Assembly: GCA_004558025.1 (NCBI GenBank)
Contig: SFEG01000007.1
Location: 4,437 to 68,436, forward strand
Reading direction: 5' to 3'
Origin: Clostridiales bacterium
GTDB taxonomy: Bacteria; Bacillota; Clostridia; Oscillospirales; Oscillospiraceae
DNA: 64,000 nucleotides
The notes beneath the pieces are model-generated. The model did no database searches. It had not been told where the DNA came from and was given only the letters and a program-made list of their open reading frames with translations. Positions 31,578 through 39,931 of the stretch are shown piece by piece. Numbering within the stretch: the first letter of the stretch is position 1; the number at the start of each line of letters is the position of its first letter. The position numbers were made by a program, and so were the translations under genes.

Positions 31578-31754
31578 GTGGATCAAATAAGCTTAAATCA
31601 ACTTAACACAAATCTGATAACGACCCTGCTCCGCTACGTGGATGAATACAAATGGGGCTGGGGCATAGCACGGCGGCAGTTAAGAATGCGCTTTAACGTG
31701 GATATCACCGTGCCGGAGCTGCAGAGGATATATAAACAGGCGAAAGTAAAATAA
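31578..31754 (+). CDS. 58-residue basic helical protein
   Basis: GTG 31578 with GGGAGGGAG 5 nt upstream. Product: LNTNLITTLLRYVDEYKWGW then GIARRQLRMRFNVDITVPELQRIYKQ, a basic two-to-three-helix peptide whose second half (ITVPELQRIYKQ) looks like a helix-turn-helix recognition unit. No family recognised with certainty; DNA binding is a guess. It has its own promoter and terminator. Confidence 0.6.
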   Translation: MDQISLNQLNTNLITTLLRYVDEYKWGWGIARRQLRMRFNVDITVPELQRIYKQAKVK

Positions 31755-31762
31755 GATCCCAA

Positions 31763-31801
31763 AAAATCAGCCCCCGGCTATTGAGGTCGGGGGCTGATTT
31801 T
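31763..31801. terminator. Bidirectional terminator
   Basis: AAAATCAGCCCCC / GGGGGCTGATTTT, T-tracts on both strands; serves the 31578 gene and the nucleotidyltransferase gene. Confidence 0.88.
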
Positions 31802-31819
31802 GCTTAAAGATGTATTGCA

Positions 31820-32734
31820 TCATCCGCGCCAGAGGGTGGGGGGATATGTGCCGTTTTCGTGCAGGGCGGTGAGGGCGGCAACTGCGCCGGGCTTGTCCTC
31901 CTTGTACGTCAGGCCGAACCATAGGTCGTTGGTGCTCAGAACGGCGATCTTTATTTTTCTGCTGTCGGTGAGCTCGCCCATCATCGTCGGCAGAAGGCAC
32001 TCGGCCTTGAGCTCGTCTGCCGGCAGGGCGGCGAGAAAATCGGCAAAATAGCGCTCCATGACCGGGAGTATATCCTGATGATAGCCCCAGAGGTTCATGG
32101 AAACAAAGGTGTCCGGAGGAAGTATCGGGCCGTTTTCGGACTCTGAGGTGTCGCGTATCGTGCCGTCGGGCATGACTTTTATCTTGTACGTCTCCTTAAC
32201 TCCGGTGAGCAGACCGTTTTCCACCATGCAAACGCCGCGCGTGACCGTGCCGAAGGGGCTGACGGTGTTCTTGAGCCGGTAGGCCACCATGGCTGCGTCC
32301 TGCGCGCCGTGAAGCTCCTCGAGCTTTTTCGACATGACCCTGAATGCCTCCGCGCCGTAATAATCGTCTGCATTCATGACGGCAAAGGGCGTTTTTATCA
32401 AGTCCTTTGCGCATATGACGGCGTGCACCGTGCCGAAGGGTTTTGTGCGGGAAGAAAACTCCGGGCGGCTTTCGGTGAAGCGATCCTGCGTCTGCATGGC
32501 GTAATCGATCTTTATGCCGGTGCTTTTCTCGATGCGGTCGCCGAAAAGCTCCTTTACATCGTCGTATATCTCGGGCTTTATTATGAGAACGATCTTATTG
32601 AAGCCGGCGTTTACGGCGTCGTATATGGCGTACTCCATGAGTATCTCGCCGTCGGGGCCGAGGCGCTCTATCTGTTTGACGCCGCCGTAGCGCGAGCCGA
32701 GTCCGGCTGCCATAACAACAATGGTCTTGTCCAT
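31820..32734 (-). CDS. Sugar-phosphate nucleotidyltransferase family protein
   Basis: A 304-residue GT-A-fold nucleotidyltransferase. N-terminal loop VVMAAGLGSRYGGVKQIERL is the nucleotide-binding signature (family consensus GxGxRxxxxxxxxPK), followed by ILMEYAIYDAVNAGFNKIVL and the metal-binding MNADDYYG near 110. The C-terminal part (VSMNLWGYHQDILPVMERYF) matches proteins annotated as nucleotidyltransferases in Clostridia rather than classical GalU. Substrate is not evident. ATG 32734 has GGAG upstream. It follows the lipase-like gene by 14 nt, so both are probably one transcript. Confidence 0.8.
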   Translation of the reverse strand: MDKTIVVMAAGLGSRYGGVKQIERLGPDGEILMEYAIYDAVNAGFNKIVLIIKPEIYDDVKELFGDRIEKSTGIKIDYAMQTQDRFTESRPEFSSRTKPFGTVHAVICAKDLIKTPFAVMNADDYYGAEAFRVMSKKLEELHGAQDAAMVAYRLKNTVSPFGTVTRGVCMVENGLLTGVKETYKIKVMPDGTIRDTSESENGPILPPDTFVSMNLWGYHQDILPVMERYFADFLAALPADELKAECLLPTMMGELTDSRKIKIAVLSTNDLWFGLTYKEDKPGAVAALTALHENGTYPPTLWRG

Positions 32735-32748
32735 GATAAATCTCCTTT

Positions 32749-34209
32749 TTATTTAACTGATTCGCGGGGGTAGCTTCCGGCGCGGAAAAGATCCTCGGCA
32801 GGGGCGGCCTTGAGCCAGGCGAGGTAGGCCTCCGGCCAGTGCTGCTGGAGAATGAACGAATCGCCGCCGTGCTGATACGCGTCAATGATGAGTATAACGA
32901 GCTGCTCGTAAAAATAATCCTGCCCGCCGCCTGTGACCTTTGTGGCGGTGAACTTGGCAGCATAGCGGAAGAGTATTCCGAGGACCATGAATATGATCTC
33001 CGTCGCAGGCGATTTGTCGCCGGATTTGCGCTTTGATATCATTATGCCGAGGCGCTGCATTTTCTCGAGGCTGCCGAGCTCGTGCCAGTTGTCGATAAGC
33101 GAGCACAGCTCGTTTGCCATTTCCTCGTTTCCGTCGAGCAGGAAGTTTATGAACCTGCGCAGCTCGAACACGTTGCCGTGCATTTTGCTCCTCATGTAAT
33201 CCATCGCAAGCTGCTGATATCCGTCGTCGCGGTATTTCTCCGGCGTGTCGAGCAGATCGTCGATGTAATCGAAAAGCAGGTCGAGCGCGCGCTCCTGATC
33301 GTCGAGCGGGACATAGTCGGCCTCGACGCCGAGCTCCTGCATTATCTTTGCAAACTGCTCCTGCATCTGGCCGAGAAGCCTTGTGTATTCGCCAAGGCCG
33401 CGCCGCGCCTTGCAGGGCACGATCATGTCCGTTCCGTAGCGCGTCAGCGTCCAGTACCTCAGCGGCATGCGCGGAACGACGTCCATTTCGGATATGATGT
33501 TGAATATGTTGTCGGTAAAGAGATCGGCATGGTCGAACACCGTCACGGGCGTTGCGAAGCTGTAGGCAAAAATATTGTCCTTGCCGATGCCGCTTTCAAA
33601 GGTCAGGCGCGCGCCGAGAAGATTCGTCACGGCGCCGCCGCGGCTGTATCCGCAGACCCAGAGCTTCACTCTGCCGAGGTCAAATCCGCGGCGTGAGAGA
33701 TAGTCCGTGACCGCGTCATAGGCAATGTCGGCGGCTTTTTTGAAGCCCGCGGCGTGGTCGGGATAAGCATCCTCCACCGCGTGCGCGTTGCTGACCCACT
33801 CGCCGCCGTATGCGTGACTGCGGATGACGACGGGGATGAGAAACGTGTCATCCGGAAGCTTCTTTGCCGCGATAATGTAGCCGCAGGTGTCCTCGCAGCT
33901 TTGCTGATCGCCGAATCGGAAGCTTTCTATCGTGCGGTCGTCGCAGCCGATGGCGTGCAGCGCGGCTCTCGTGTGCTTATCTCCGTCCTTTTTATAGGTA
34001 AATGCGCTCATCGTCAGTCCCAGCGACATTATGGCAAGCTCGTGATTATACGAGCAGGCCGAGCGCAGGAAATACGCGTCGGAGTATTTGAATTTGAGTT
34101 GTCCGATATCCTTCGGCTTTTCCTGCTTGGATATCATAACGTCGATCGACACCTCGCCGGAAAACGGCGTTCCGTTAGTGCCGTCGAAATAAAATTTGAG
34201 ATCGGTCAT
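32749..34209 (-). CDS. Lipase class 3-like alpha/beta hydrolase
   Basis: A 486-residue cytoplasmic-looking protein (no signal peptide). The nucleophile elbow CGYSRGGAVTNLLGARL near 200 gives a GxSxGG serine; acidic and histidine partners probably lie in SEMDVVPRMPLRYW and downstream. The N-terminal part (YNHELAIMSLGLTMSAFTYK) matches class-3 lipase-like proteins of gut Firmicutes. A helical C-terminal extension of about 200 residues is unassigned. ATG 34209 is preceded by GGAGG; divergent from the transglutaminase operon. Substrate unknown. Confidence 0.75.
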   Translation of the reverse strand: MTDLKFYFDGTNGTPFSGEVSIDVMISKQEKPKDIGQLKFKYSDAYFLRSACSYNHELAIMSLGLTMSAFTYKKDGDKHTRAALHAIGCDDRTIESFRFGDQQSCEDTCGYIIAAKKLPDDTFLIPVVIRSHAYGGEWVSNAHAVEDAYPDHAAGFKKAADIAYDAVTDYLSRRGFDLGRVKLWVCGYSRGGAVTNLLGARLTFESGIGKDNIFAYSFATPVTVFDHADLFTDNIFNIISEMDVVPRMPLRYWTLTRYGTDMIVPCKARRGLGEYTRLLGQMQEQFAKIMQELGVEADYVPLDDQERALDLLFDYIDDLLDTPEKYRDDGYQQLAMDYMRSKMHGNVFELRRFINFLLDGNEEMANELCSLIDNWHELGSLEKMQRLGIMISKRKSGDKSPATEIIFMVLGILFRYAAKFTATKVTGGGQDYFYEQLVILIIDAYQHGGDSFILQQHWPEAYLAWLKAAPAEDLFRAGSYPRESVK

Positions 34210-34296
34210 CAAAAACCTCCGCGTGAATGTTTTTACTATTTCAGTATAATGGTTTTTGCCGCCAAGCGCAATAGTGGAAAATTCACAGTTTCGGTA

Positions 34297-34325
34297 TTGA
34301 CACGGACGTGGCGGCAGGGTATATT
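34297..34325 (+). promoter_or_regulatory. Promoter of the 34410-38544 operon
   Basis: TTGACA (34297-34302), 17-bp spacer, TATATT (34320-34325). Confidence 0.75.
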
Positions 34326-34409
34326 AACTGTGTTAACTCAAACCACACAGTTTCGAGGCGGAACTTTTTCTGTTCCCAAACGTATTAATATCCTAAAGGA
34401 GCTGTTTTC

Positions 34410-35534
34410 ATGACAAAGAGAAAGCTTATAAGAATAATGTATGTAGTAACGCCGGTGATGCTGGTTTTGCTGCTGGCATTGAATGTGTTCACGATGCTGA
34501 AGGTCAAGGCGCTCGAGGACGCGGCGGCCATGGACGATACCGAGGATGTCGCGCAGGAAAATGACGTCCACATCGGCGGTGACTATATCATAAAGGCGAC
34601 GACGCAGATATCCGACGCGTATAAGTCGGGCGATAGCTCCAAGCTGTCCGACGCGGATAAGGAAACGCTCGACATGGCAAAGAGCGTGCTCGATGAGATC
34701 ATCACAGACGGTATGAGCGACTACGAAAAAGAGCTCGCCGTTTACAAGTGGATGTGCGCGAACATCGGCTTTGACGACGGCTCGCTGGCCGTTATCCCCG
34801 ACGCGGGGAGCGAGGTCGATAACCCCCACGGTGTGCTTAAATATCACAAGGCCGTCTGCGTCGGCTACGCAACGACGTTCAGGCTCTTCATGCAGATGAT
34901 GGACATCGAGTGCATGGTCGTGCACGATTCGTATCTGTCGCACTCCTGGGATCTTGTCAAGCTCGACGGGCAGTGGTACCACACCGATATATATTCCGAC
35001 GCACCGGACGGCAATTTCTCGCACTTTAACCTCAACGATGACGCGATGATGAATATGCAGGACTGGAACACCGATTTCTTCCCGGCGGCCGAGGGCTATA
35101 AGTATAACTACGCCTACATGAACAGAGTCGATTGCAAGGATATCTACAGCATTCCCGGTCAGCTTCGCGCGGCGATCGACGAAAAGAGCGGCGTTGCAAG
35201 CTTCGATCTCGGCAAGGATATAAGCGACAGTACATATTCGATACTTGAGACCATCATGAATCAGGTCGAAAATGCTGTTACATCCGGCAGCGATAAGGGC
35301 GTCGGGATTACATGGAGCTGGCTCCAGGCCGGAGACGATAATGTTTTCTGCGTGTACCTCAACTACGAAAAGGAAACCGAAGATCCCGACAGCAATGTCG
35401 ATATAGACGCCGAGACACAGCAGAAGATAGACGATGCGGTTAACAAGGCCTTCGGCGATGCCGGACGCGGCGACGGAACCGATTACGATACCGCTGTCAT
35501 CGGCGGCGCGAGCGAAAAGACGGTGATAAACTGA
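34410..35534 (+). CDS. Membrane-anchored transglutaminase-like protein
   Basis: A 374-residue protein with one N-terminal membrane helix (about 9-29) and an extracellular transglutaminase-like (papain-fold) domain. The triad is visible: Cys150 in AVCVGYATTF, His178 in LSHSWDLVKL, Asp193 in HTDIYSDAPDG. Such domains may act as proteases, peptidoglycan-linked amidases or cross-linkers. First gene of a four-gene operon; the next start overlaps its stop (TGATGA). Its position with MBOAT and DHHW genes suggests work on the surface polymer or its protein partners (inference). Confidence 0.85.
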   Translation: MTKRKLIRIMYVVTPVMLVLLLALNVFTMLKVKALEDAAAMDDTEDVAQENDVHIGGDYIIKATTQISDAYKSGDSSKLSDADKETLDMAKSVLDEIITDGMSDYEKELAVYKWMCANIGFDDGSLAVIPDAGSEVDNPHGVLKYHKAVCVGYATTFRLFMQMMDIECMVVHDSYLSHSWDLVKLDGQWYHTDIYSDAPDGNFSHFNLNDDAMMNMQDWNTDFFPAAEGYKYNYAYMNRVDCKDIYSIPGQLRAAIDEKSGVASFDLGKDISDSTYSILETIMNQVENAVTSGSDKGVGITWSWLQAGDDNVFCVYLNYEKETEDPDSNVDIDAETQQKIDDAVNKAFGDAGRGDGTDYDTAVIGGASEKTVIN

Positions 35535-36016
35535 TGAAAAGGATTATCTGCACGATCTGTGCGTTCGCAATGGCATTTTCCCTTTGCGCCTGCGGCAATA
35601 AGACCCAAAGCGTTATTGACATGCATGAGCTGCAAAAAAGCATGACAGATGCCGATAAGAGCCTGCCGGAGATGAAAATTTCAGGCAGTTGGGATGAAAA
35701 TGCCGAAAAAGCCTTTTCATATCTGTCCGATATGGAGTATAATAAAATTCACGGTTTTTTCCTCGCGTATGCGGCTGACGGCATGGCATATGAGATCGCC
35801 GTCGTGCAGATGAAGGATAAGTCCGACGCGGATGCAATGGAGGACAGCCTCAACGAGCATGTTCAGACGCGCGTCCGGATGTATAAGACCTACGAGCCCG
35901 AGCAGGTCGACCGTGCGTCAAGCGCCGTGGTCAAGACGATTGGCGACTGCGTGCTGCTCATAATGAGCGACGCGCCGCAGAACGCAGAGACGGCGTTTAA
36001 AGAATTTACAAAGTAA
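35534..36016 (+). CDS. DUF4358 lipoprotein
   Basis: A 160-residue lipoprotein: signal peptide MKRIICTICAFAMAFSLCAC with lipobox Cys20, then a DUF4358 domain (EYNKIHGFFLAYAADGMAYE, IAVVQMKDKSDADAMEDSLN, TIGDCVLLIMSDAPQNAETA). The family is found in Firmicutes, often next to MBOAT/DHHW genes, without known activity. Start overlaps the transglutaminase gene's stop; the MBOAT gene follows after 14 nt. Confidence 0.82.
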   Translation: MKRIICTICAFAMAFSLCACGNKTQSVIDMHELQKSMTDADKSLPEMKISGSWDENAEKAFSYLSDMEYNKIHGFFLAYAADGMAYEIAVVQMKDKSDADAMEDSLNEHVQTRVRMYKTYEPEQVDRASSAVVKTIGDCVLLIMSDAPQNAETAFKEFTK

Positions 36017-36030
36017 CGGAGACATAACAG

Positions 36031-37431
36031 ATGGTATTCAGCAGCACGATATTTCTATGCGTTTATTTGCCCCTTGTTCTGTTGGGCTACTATATCTGCC
36101 CGAAGAAGGGGAAGAATCTGTTCCTGCTGATAGTCAGTCTCGTGTTCTATGCATGGGGCGAGCCGAAGTATGTTTTCCTGATGATATTCTCCATCCTGAT
36201 AAACTATGTCTTCGGCCTTTCGATGGATAAGCACCGCGAGAATAAGAAGCGCCTGAAGCTCATGCTCGTTCTCTCGGTCGCCATTGACCTCGGACTGCTG
36301 AGCGTGTTTAAATACACGGACTTTATCATCACGAACATAAACTCGATATTCAACACCGGCTTTGACCTCCTGAATATTGCCCTGCCCATCGGCATCTCGT
36401 TCTATACCTTCCAGGCGATGAGCTACACCATCGACGTTTACCGCGACAATGTCCGCGTTCAGCGAAACCTCATCGATTTCGGCATGTACATAACCATGTT
36501 CCCGCAGCTCATCGCGGGACCTATCGTCCGCTACGCCGATGTTCAGGATCAGCTAACCGAGCGCAGCGTAACGACAGCCGACTTTTCCGAGGGCATCATG
36601 CGTTTTGTTGTCGGCCTCGGCAAAAAGGTACTGCTTGCAAATCAGATGGGCGCGGTGTGGACGGATATATATGCCCTCGGCGGCGACGTTTCCGCTCTCA
36701 TGGCGTGGACGGGCGCGGTGGCGTTTACCTTCCAGATTTACTTCGACTTCTCCGGCTATTCGGATATGGCCATCGGCCTCGGCCGAATGTTCGGCTTCAA
36801 ATTCCCCGAAAACTTCCGCTATCCGTATGAATCGGTCTCGATAACCGACTTCTGGCGCCGCTGGCATATCACCCTGAGCACCTGGTTCAAGGAATATCTC
36901 TACATCCCCCTCGGCGGCAACCGCCGCGGCCTTGCCCGTCAGGCGCTCAACCTCCTGATAGTCTGGTCGCTCACCGGCTTCTGGCACGGCGCGGGCTGGA
37001 ACTTCGTCATGTGGGGTCTGTACTATTTCGCGATCCTGTTTATCGAAAAGCTGTTCCTGCTAAAGGCACTTGATAAGCTGCCGAAATTTTTCCGCCATGT
37101 GTATGCGCTGCTGCTGATCGTCATCGGCTGGGTCATATTCGCAAGCGACGATGTGAGTGTGCTTTTGCCGTACCTCGGCTCGATGTTCGGCGCAAACGGC
37201 GCGATCGGCGGCATGGATGTGTACACGCTTCTGACCAAGGCGGTGCTCATAATTATCTGCTGTATTGCATCGACCGAGCTTCCAAAGCGCCTGTTCGTCA
37301 CCGCAGCGGGCAAAATGAACGAAAAGGCAGCCTTCGCCGTAAAGAGTGTTCTCACTCTGGCGCTTCTGGCGCTGAGCTTTGTCTTCCTCATCGGCGACAG
37401 CTACAATCCCTTCCTGTATTTCAGATTTTAA
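36031..37431 (+). CDS. MBOAT-family O-acyltransferase (AlgI/DltB-like)
   Basis: A 466-residue polytopic membrane protein of the AlgI-type MBOAT family, which carries acyl groups across the membrane for transfer to polysaccharide. Signatures: GISFYTFQAMSYTIDVYRD, FPQLIAGPIVRYADV, RRWHITLSTWFKEYLYIPLG and the catalytic His319 in LTGFWHGAGWNFVMWG. It pairs with the DHHW protein encoded next, as AlgI pairs with AlgJ/AlgX. The acyl acceptor, presumably an exopolysaccharide or cell-wall polymer, is not encoded nearby. Confidence 0.92.
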   Translation: MVFSSTIFLCVYLPLVLLGYYICPKKGKNLFLLIVSLVFYAWGEPKYVFLMIFSILINYVFGLSMDKHRENKKRLKLMLVLSVAIDLGLLSVFKYTDFIITNINSIFNTGFDLLNIALPIGISFYTFQAMSYTIDVYRDNVRVQRNLIDFGMYITMFPQLIAGPIVRYADVQDQLTERSVTTADFSEGIMRFVVGLGKKVLLANQMGAVWTDIYALGGDVSALMAWTGAVAFTFQIYFDFSGYSDMAIGLGRMFGFKFPENFRYPYESVSITDFWRRWHITLSTWFKEYLYIPLGGNRRGLARQALNLLIVWSLTGFWHGAGWNFVMWGLYYFAILFIEKLFLLKALDKLPKFFRHVYALLLIVIGWVIFASDDVSVLLPYLGSMFGANGAIGGMDVYTLLTKAVLIIICCIASTELPKRLFVTAAGKMNEKAAFAVKSVLTLALLALSFVFLIGDSYNPFLYFRF

Positions 37432-37443
37432 GAGGTGAGCGTG

Positions 37444-38544
37444 ATGAAAAAATTCCATATCGCGCTTATCGCGCTGTTCCTGGCCGTAATTATCCTGCCC
37501 TCGGCGCTGGTTTTTGCCGGCGAGGACAAGACCTTTTCCGATAACGAGAACCGCATGCTGCAAACTGCGCCGAAGCTCACGATGAGCAGCATACTCGACG
37601 GCAGCTTTCAGGATAAGATAACCGACTATATCTCCGATCAGTTTCCGGCGCGCGATACGTGGACGAAGCTCGGAACGGACGTAAAAAAGCTCCTCGGCTT
37701 TAAGGATATCGGCGGCGCGTACCTCGGCGAGGACGGCTACTACATGGAAAAGATAACGCCCGACAGCATCGACGAGACGAATCTTCGCCGCAATCTTATG
37801 CTCGTTTCGGATTTTCTGGGTGCAAATAAGGACATTCCCGCGACGATGCTCCTCGTTCCTGCGACGGGTACGGTCATGAGCGATAAGCTCCCTGAGCATG
37901 CGCAGATGTACGATGCGCAGAAGCTTTATGAGACGGTGAAGTCCGCGCTGCCCGATGTGAGCTTCCCCGACCTGTACTCGGCGCTTGCCGAGGCCAAAAC
38001 CTCGCAGCAGGTATATTACCGCACCGACCACCACTGGACGTGGTACGGCGCACACACGGCATATAAAACGCTCCTGCCTGACGGAAAGTACGGCGCTTCC
38101 CCCGAGCTTTTTGCCGACGACTTCCTCGGCACGACCTACTCCAAGACCCTCGACTCCGCGGCAAAGCCCGACGATGTTTATATCTCGCGTGTTGCCGATA
38201 GCATAAGCGTTACGGCCGACGGCAAGGATATACCGCTTTACGATATGTCCGCCTCCGGCGAAAAGGATAAATACAAGGTCTTTTTCGGCGGCAACTACGG
38301 CGAGACGACGATAACGGGCGGCTGCGATAACGGCAAGACTCTGCTTGTAATAAAAGACTCGTTTGCAAACAGCCTCGTGCCATTCCTCACGGCAGATTAT
38401 GAGAATATCATCATGCTCGATCTGCGCTATTACATGGGCTCGGCACAGCAGCTGATCGCGGAGAAAAACGTCTCCGAGATCCTCTTCGTGTGCGAGATGA
38501 GCAGCTTTGCAAACGACAAGAACATGGTCAAGTTAGGATTTTAA
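37444..38544 (+). CDS. DHHW-family (AlgX/AlgJ-like) acetylation protein
   Basis: A 366-residue exported protein with one N-terminal signal/anchor helix (IALIALFLAVIILPSALVFA) and an SGNH-hydrolase-like fold. The family-defining Asp195-His196-His197-Trp198 (RTDHHWTWYGA) is intact, and IKDSFANSLVPFL near 305 supplies the nucleophile serine. It probably moves acetyl groups from the MBOAT protein to the polymer outside the cell. ATG 37444 is chosen (AGAGGTG 6 nt upstream). The strong terminator 38551-38595 ends the operon. Confidence 0.9.
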   Translation: MKKFHIALIALFLAVIILPSALVFAGEDKTFSDNENRMLQTAPKLTMSSILDGSFQDKITDYISDQFPARDTWTKLGTDVKKLLGFKDIGGAYLGEDGYYMEKITPDSIDETNLRRNLMLVSDFLGANKDIPATMLLVPATGTVMSDKLPEHAQMYDAQKLYETVKSALPDVSFPDLYSALAEAKTSQQVYYRTDHHWTWYGAHTAYKTLLPDGKYGASPELFADDFLGTTYSKTLDSAAKPDDVYISRVADSISVTADGKDIPLYDMSASGEKDKYKVFFGGNYGETTITGGCDNGKTLLVIKDSFANSLVPFLTADYENIIMLDLRYYMGSAQQLIAEKNVSEILFVCEMSSFANDKNMVKLGF

Positions 38545-38550
38545 AACATG

Positions 38551-38595
38551 AAAAAACCGACACTCTGTGTGCGAAACACAGAGTGTCGGTTTTTT
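38551..38595 (+). terminator. Terminator of the acetylation operon, fused to a family-A end
   Basis: AAAACCGACACTCTGTGT / ACACAGAGTGTCGGTTTTTT; the T-tract is also the start of the next repeat. Confidence 0.9.
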
Positions 38596-38690
38596 AGAGG
38601 CGCATTAAGTCATCTACGGATACGCATATTGCGTCAGCCCGACCGGTAAGTACCGATGAAACCATAAAAAACGGGCTGCGTGAAAAACAC
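38590..38690. repeat. Family-A repeat, left end
   Basis: TTTTTTAGAGGCGCATTAAG, CGGATACGCATATTGCGTCA, GCCCGACCGGTAAGTACCGA. No right end is visible. Confidence 0.8.
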
Positions 38691-38710
38691 GGGGGGCGGA
38701 TTTTTATATA

Positions 38711-38881
38711 TCAGAGCTCGATTTCGCCGAACTCTTTTTCGAATGCCGCAACGCGGCGCTTTATCATCTGCTCAAGCTCGCGATTTTTAGTTCTGCCCTC
38801 ATACTCGGCAATATAGCCGAACTTTTCGAGCAGGTCACGGTCTATTCTCATTGTATAACGAGCTTTTTCGTCAAGCGGCAT
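38711..38881 (-). CDS. Arc-like ribbon-helix-helix DNA-binding protein
   Basis: A 56-residue protein. ARYTMRIDRDLLEKFGYIAE is a ribbon-helix-helix strand and first helix; NRELEQMIKRRVAAFEKEFG is the second helix and tail. Arc/MetJ-type proteins bind DNA as dimers on short repeated half-sites. ATG 38881 follows CGGAGG. It is divergent from the small gene at 39004, and three GACTCA repeats lie between them, so it may regulate that gene and itself. The AT-rich islet and protein type point to a plasmid or phage origin (inference). Confidence 0.7.
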   Translation of the reverse strand: MPLDEKARYTMRIDRDLLEKFGYIAEYEGRTKNRELEQMIKRRVAAFEKEFGEIEL

Positions 38882-38904
38882 TGGGAAATCCTCCGTTTAT
38901 GTTG

Positions 38905-38933
38905 TTGACAAAATTATATCCGCATTCTATTAT
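38905..38933 (+). promoter_or_regulatory. Promoter of the 39004 small gene
   Basis: TTGACA (38905-38910), 17-bp spacer, TATTAT (38928-38933). Confidence 0.7.
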
Positions 38934-38946
38934 TATGTGTAAATTC

Positions 38947-38985
38947 GACTCATTTATAAATCAATTATGACTCATAAATGACTCA
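38947..38985 (+). promoter_or_regulatory. Three GACTCA direct repeats
   Basis: GACTCA at 38947, 38969 and 38980: spacings of 22 and 11 bp, i.e. whole helical turns, just after the transcription start. Good candidate operator for the ribbon-helix-helix protein. Confidence 0.55.
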
Positions 38986-39003
38986 GTAAACGGAGGAGTA
39001 ACA

Positions 39004-39159
39004 ATGTATAAAAAGCTGTATTTCATGATGTTTAACCGCATGACGGATGCCGTCAATGCTCTGAAAGAAGGGCGAAACGATGACGCATTGCGGGCGCTTC
39101 AAGGTGCGTAGGAAGAAGCAGAGCAGATTTTCATAGAAAACGGAGAAGACGGAAAATAA
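39004..39159 (+). pseudogene. Small helical protein interrupted by TAG
   Basis: ATG 39004 (CGGAGGAG 6 nt upstream) encodes MYKKLYFMMFNRMTDAVNAL, then ALRALQGA and an in-frame TAG (39109-39111), and continues EEAEQIFIENGEDGK to TAA. A C-to-T change in a CAG codon explains the stop; without it the product is 52 residues and resembles a small protein type common in Firmicutes (MYxKLYxLLFNAITDA...). Strong promoter and ribosome site are intact, so a 35-residue truncated peptide may still be made. Confidence 0.6.
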
Positions 39160-39193
39160 AAAAACGCCCCCTGTGCTGAAAACCGCACAGGGG
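39158..39193 (-). terminator. Leftward hairpin terminator
   Basis: Stem CCCCTGTGC / GCACAGGGG; on the minus strand followed by GCGTTTTTTTATTTT. Confidence 0.6.
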
Positions 39194-39211
39194 ATCCGGT
39201 TTGTCATAAAA

Positions 39212-39313
39212 AGCAAAAACCGCCACTCTGCCAAGTGACGGTTCTGCATAAGTGACTATTCACTAACTGGTACCTAACTTCAAGAGCTAACCGCTTGTCG
39301 CAGCACTCTTTAT
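39212..39313 (-). ncRNA. Small RNA gene (promoter to terminator, about 100 nt)
   Basis: Minus strand TTGACA (39348-39343), 17-bp spacer, TATAAT (39325-39320): consensus promoter. About 100 nt downstream the transcript ends in AACCGTCACT / AGTGGCGGTT and TTTTTGC (39243-39215). No reading frame with a ribosome site lies inside. The arrangement resembles antisense antitoxin RNAs of Gram-positive type I toxin-antitoxin loci, but no toxin gene is seen opposite it. It starts 10 nt after the HAD phosphatase stop. Confidence 0.65.
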
Positions 39314-39358
39314 ATGCTTATTATAACGTCTGCCTCGACCCGTGTCAAGGCGGGCGCT

Positions 39359-39931
39359 TTATTTTTCCTCAGGCCAGGGAACGGGAGTCTGCCCCTTGTC
39401 AACGATAAGATACGCCTTCTGCGCGATGCGCGCCATCGGCGCATCGGACAGGGAATCGGAGTAGAACGCCTCGGTCACGGCTCCCGGGTGGGCTTCGTAG
39501 AATCTGCGCACCTTTTCCTCGCCAAAGCAGTTTTTGCCGTGCATTTTCGCGGTGTGCTTATCCATGAGCGAGGCGATAAGCTCAATGCCGAGTCTGTCCG
39601 TCATGGGCTTTACGACAAACTCCGGCGACGCGGAAATGACGATATCGTCCTTGCTGTGCTGCGCACGGTACCATGGGGCTATCCAACTTTCGTGCTCATC
39701 CCAGTAGACCTTCAGAACCGCGTCAACATCGTCGATGCGGCGCACAAAGCTGAATATATGCTCCTTGAGCGTCTCCTTCGGAATGATCTTCAGCAGGTAC
39801 AGCGGCACTATAACGGCCATTCTCGGCGCCCACAGCAAAAACGTCAGCGGGTGGCGGCGCATGTACCACAGCACGAAGGTCATCGAGGAGTCGGGGTAAA
39901 ATATCGTCTTGTCAAAATCGTATGTATTCAT
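39359..39931 (-). CDS. HAD-superfamily phosphatase (subfamily IB)
   Basis: A 190-residue HAD phosphatase. Motif I YDFDKTIFYPDSS near 4-16, motif II VISASPEFVV near 98, Lys in HGKNCFGEEKVR and motif III YSDSLSDAPM near 155. An insert with hydrophobic residues (LTFLLWAPRMAVIVPLYLL) forms the cap or a membrane-leaning helix, as in PSP/Pgp-like IB enzymes. Its ATG overlaps the stop of the P-type ATPase gene (ATGA), so the two are translated together. Substrate unknown; phospholipid or phosphoserine are both possible. Confidence 0.85.
   Translation of the reverse strand: MNTYDFDKTIFYPDSSMTFVLWYMRRHPLTFLLWAPRMAVIVPLYLLKIIPKETLKEHIFSFVRRIDDVDAVLKVYWDEHESWIAPWYRAQHSKDDIVISASPEFVVKPMTDRLGIELIASLMDKHTAKMHGKNCFGEEKVRRFYEAHPGAVTEAFYSDSLSDAPMARIAQKAYLIVDKGQTPVPWPEEK

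Noticed and set aside
29863..39111. Recoding of stop codons (TAA 29863 and TAG 39109)
   Set aside because: Two different stop codons in small, probably decayed genes; all other genes use both codons as normal stops, and no selenocysteine (TGA) case is seen.
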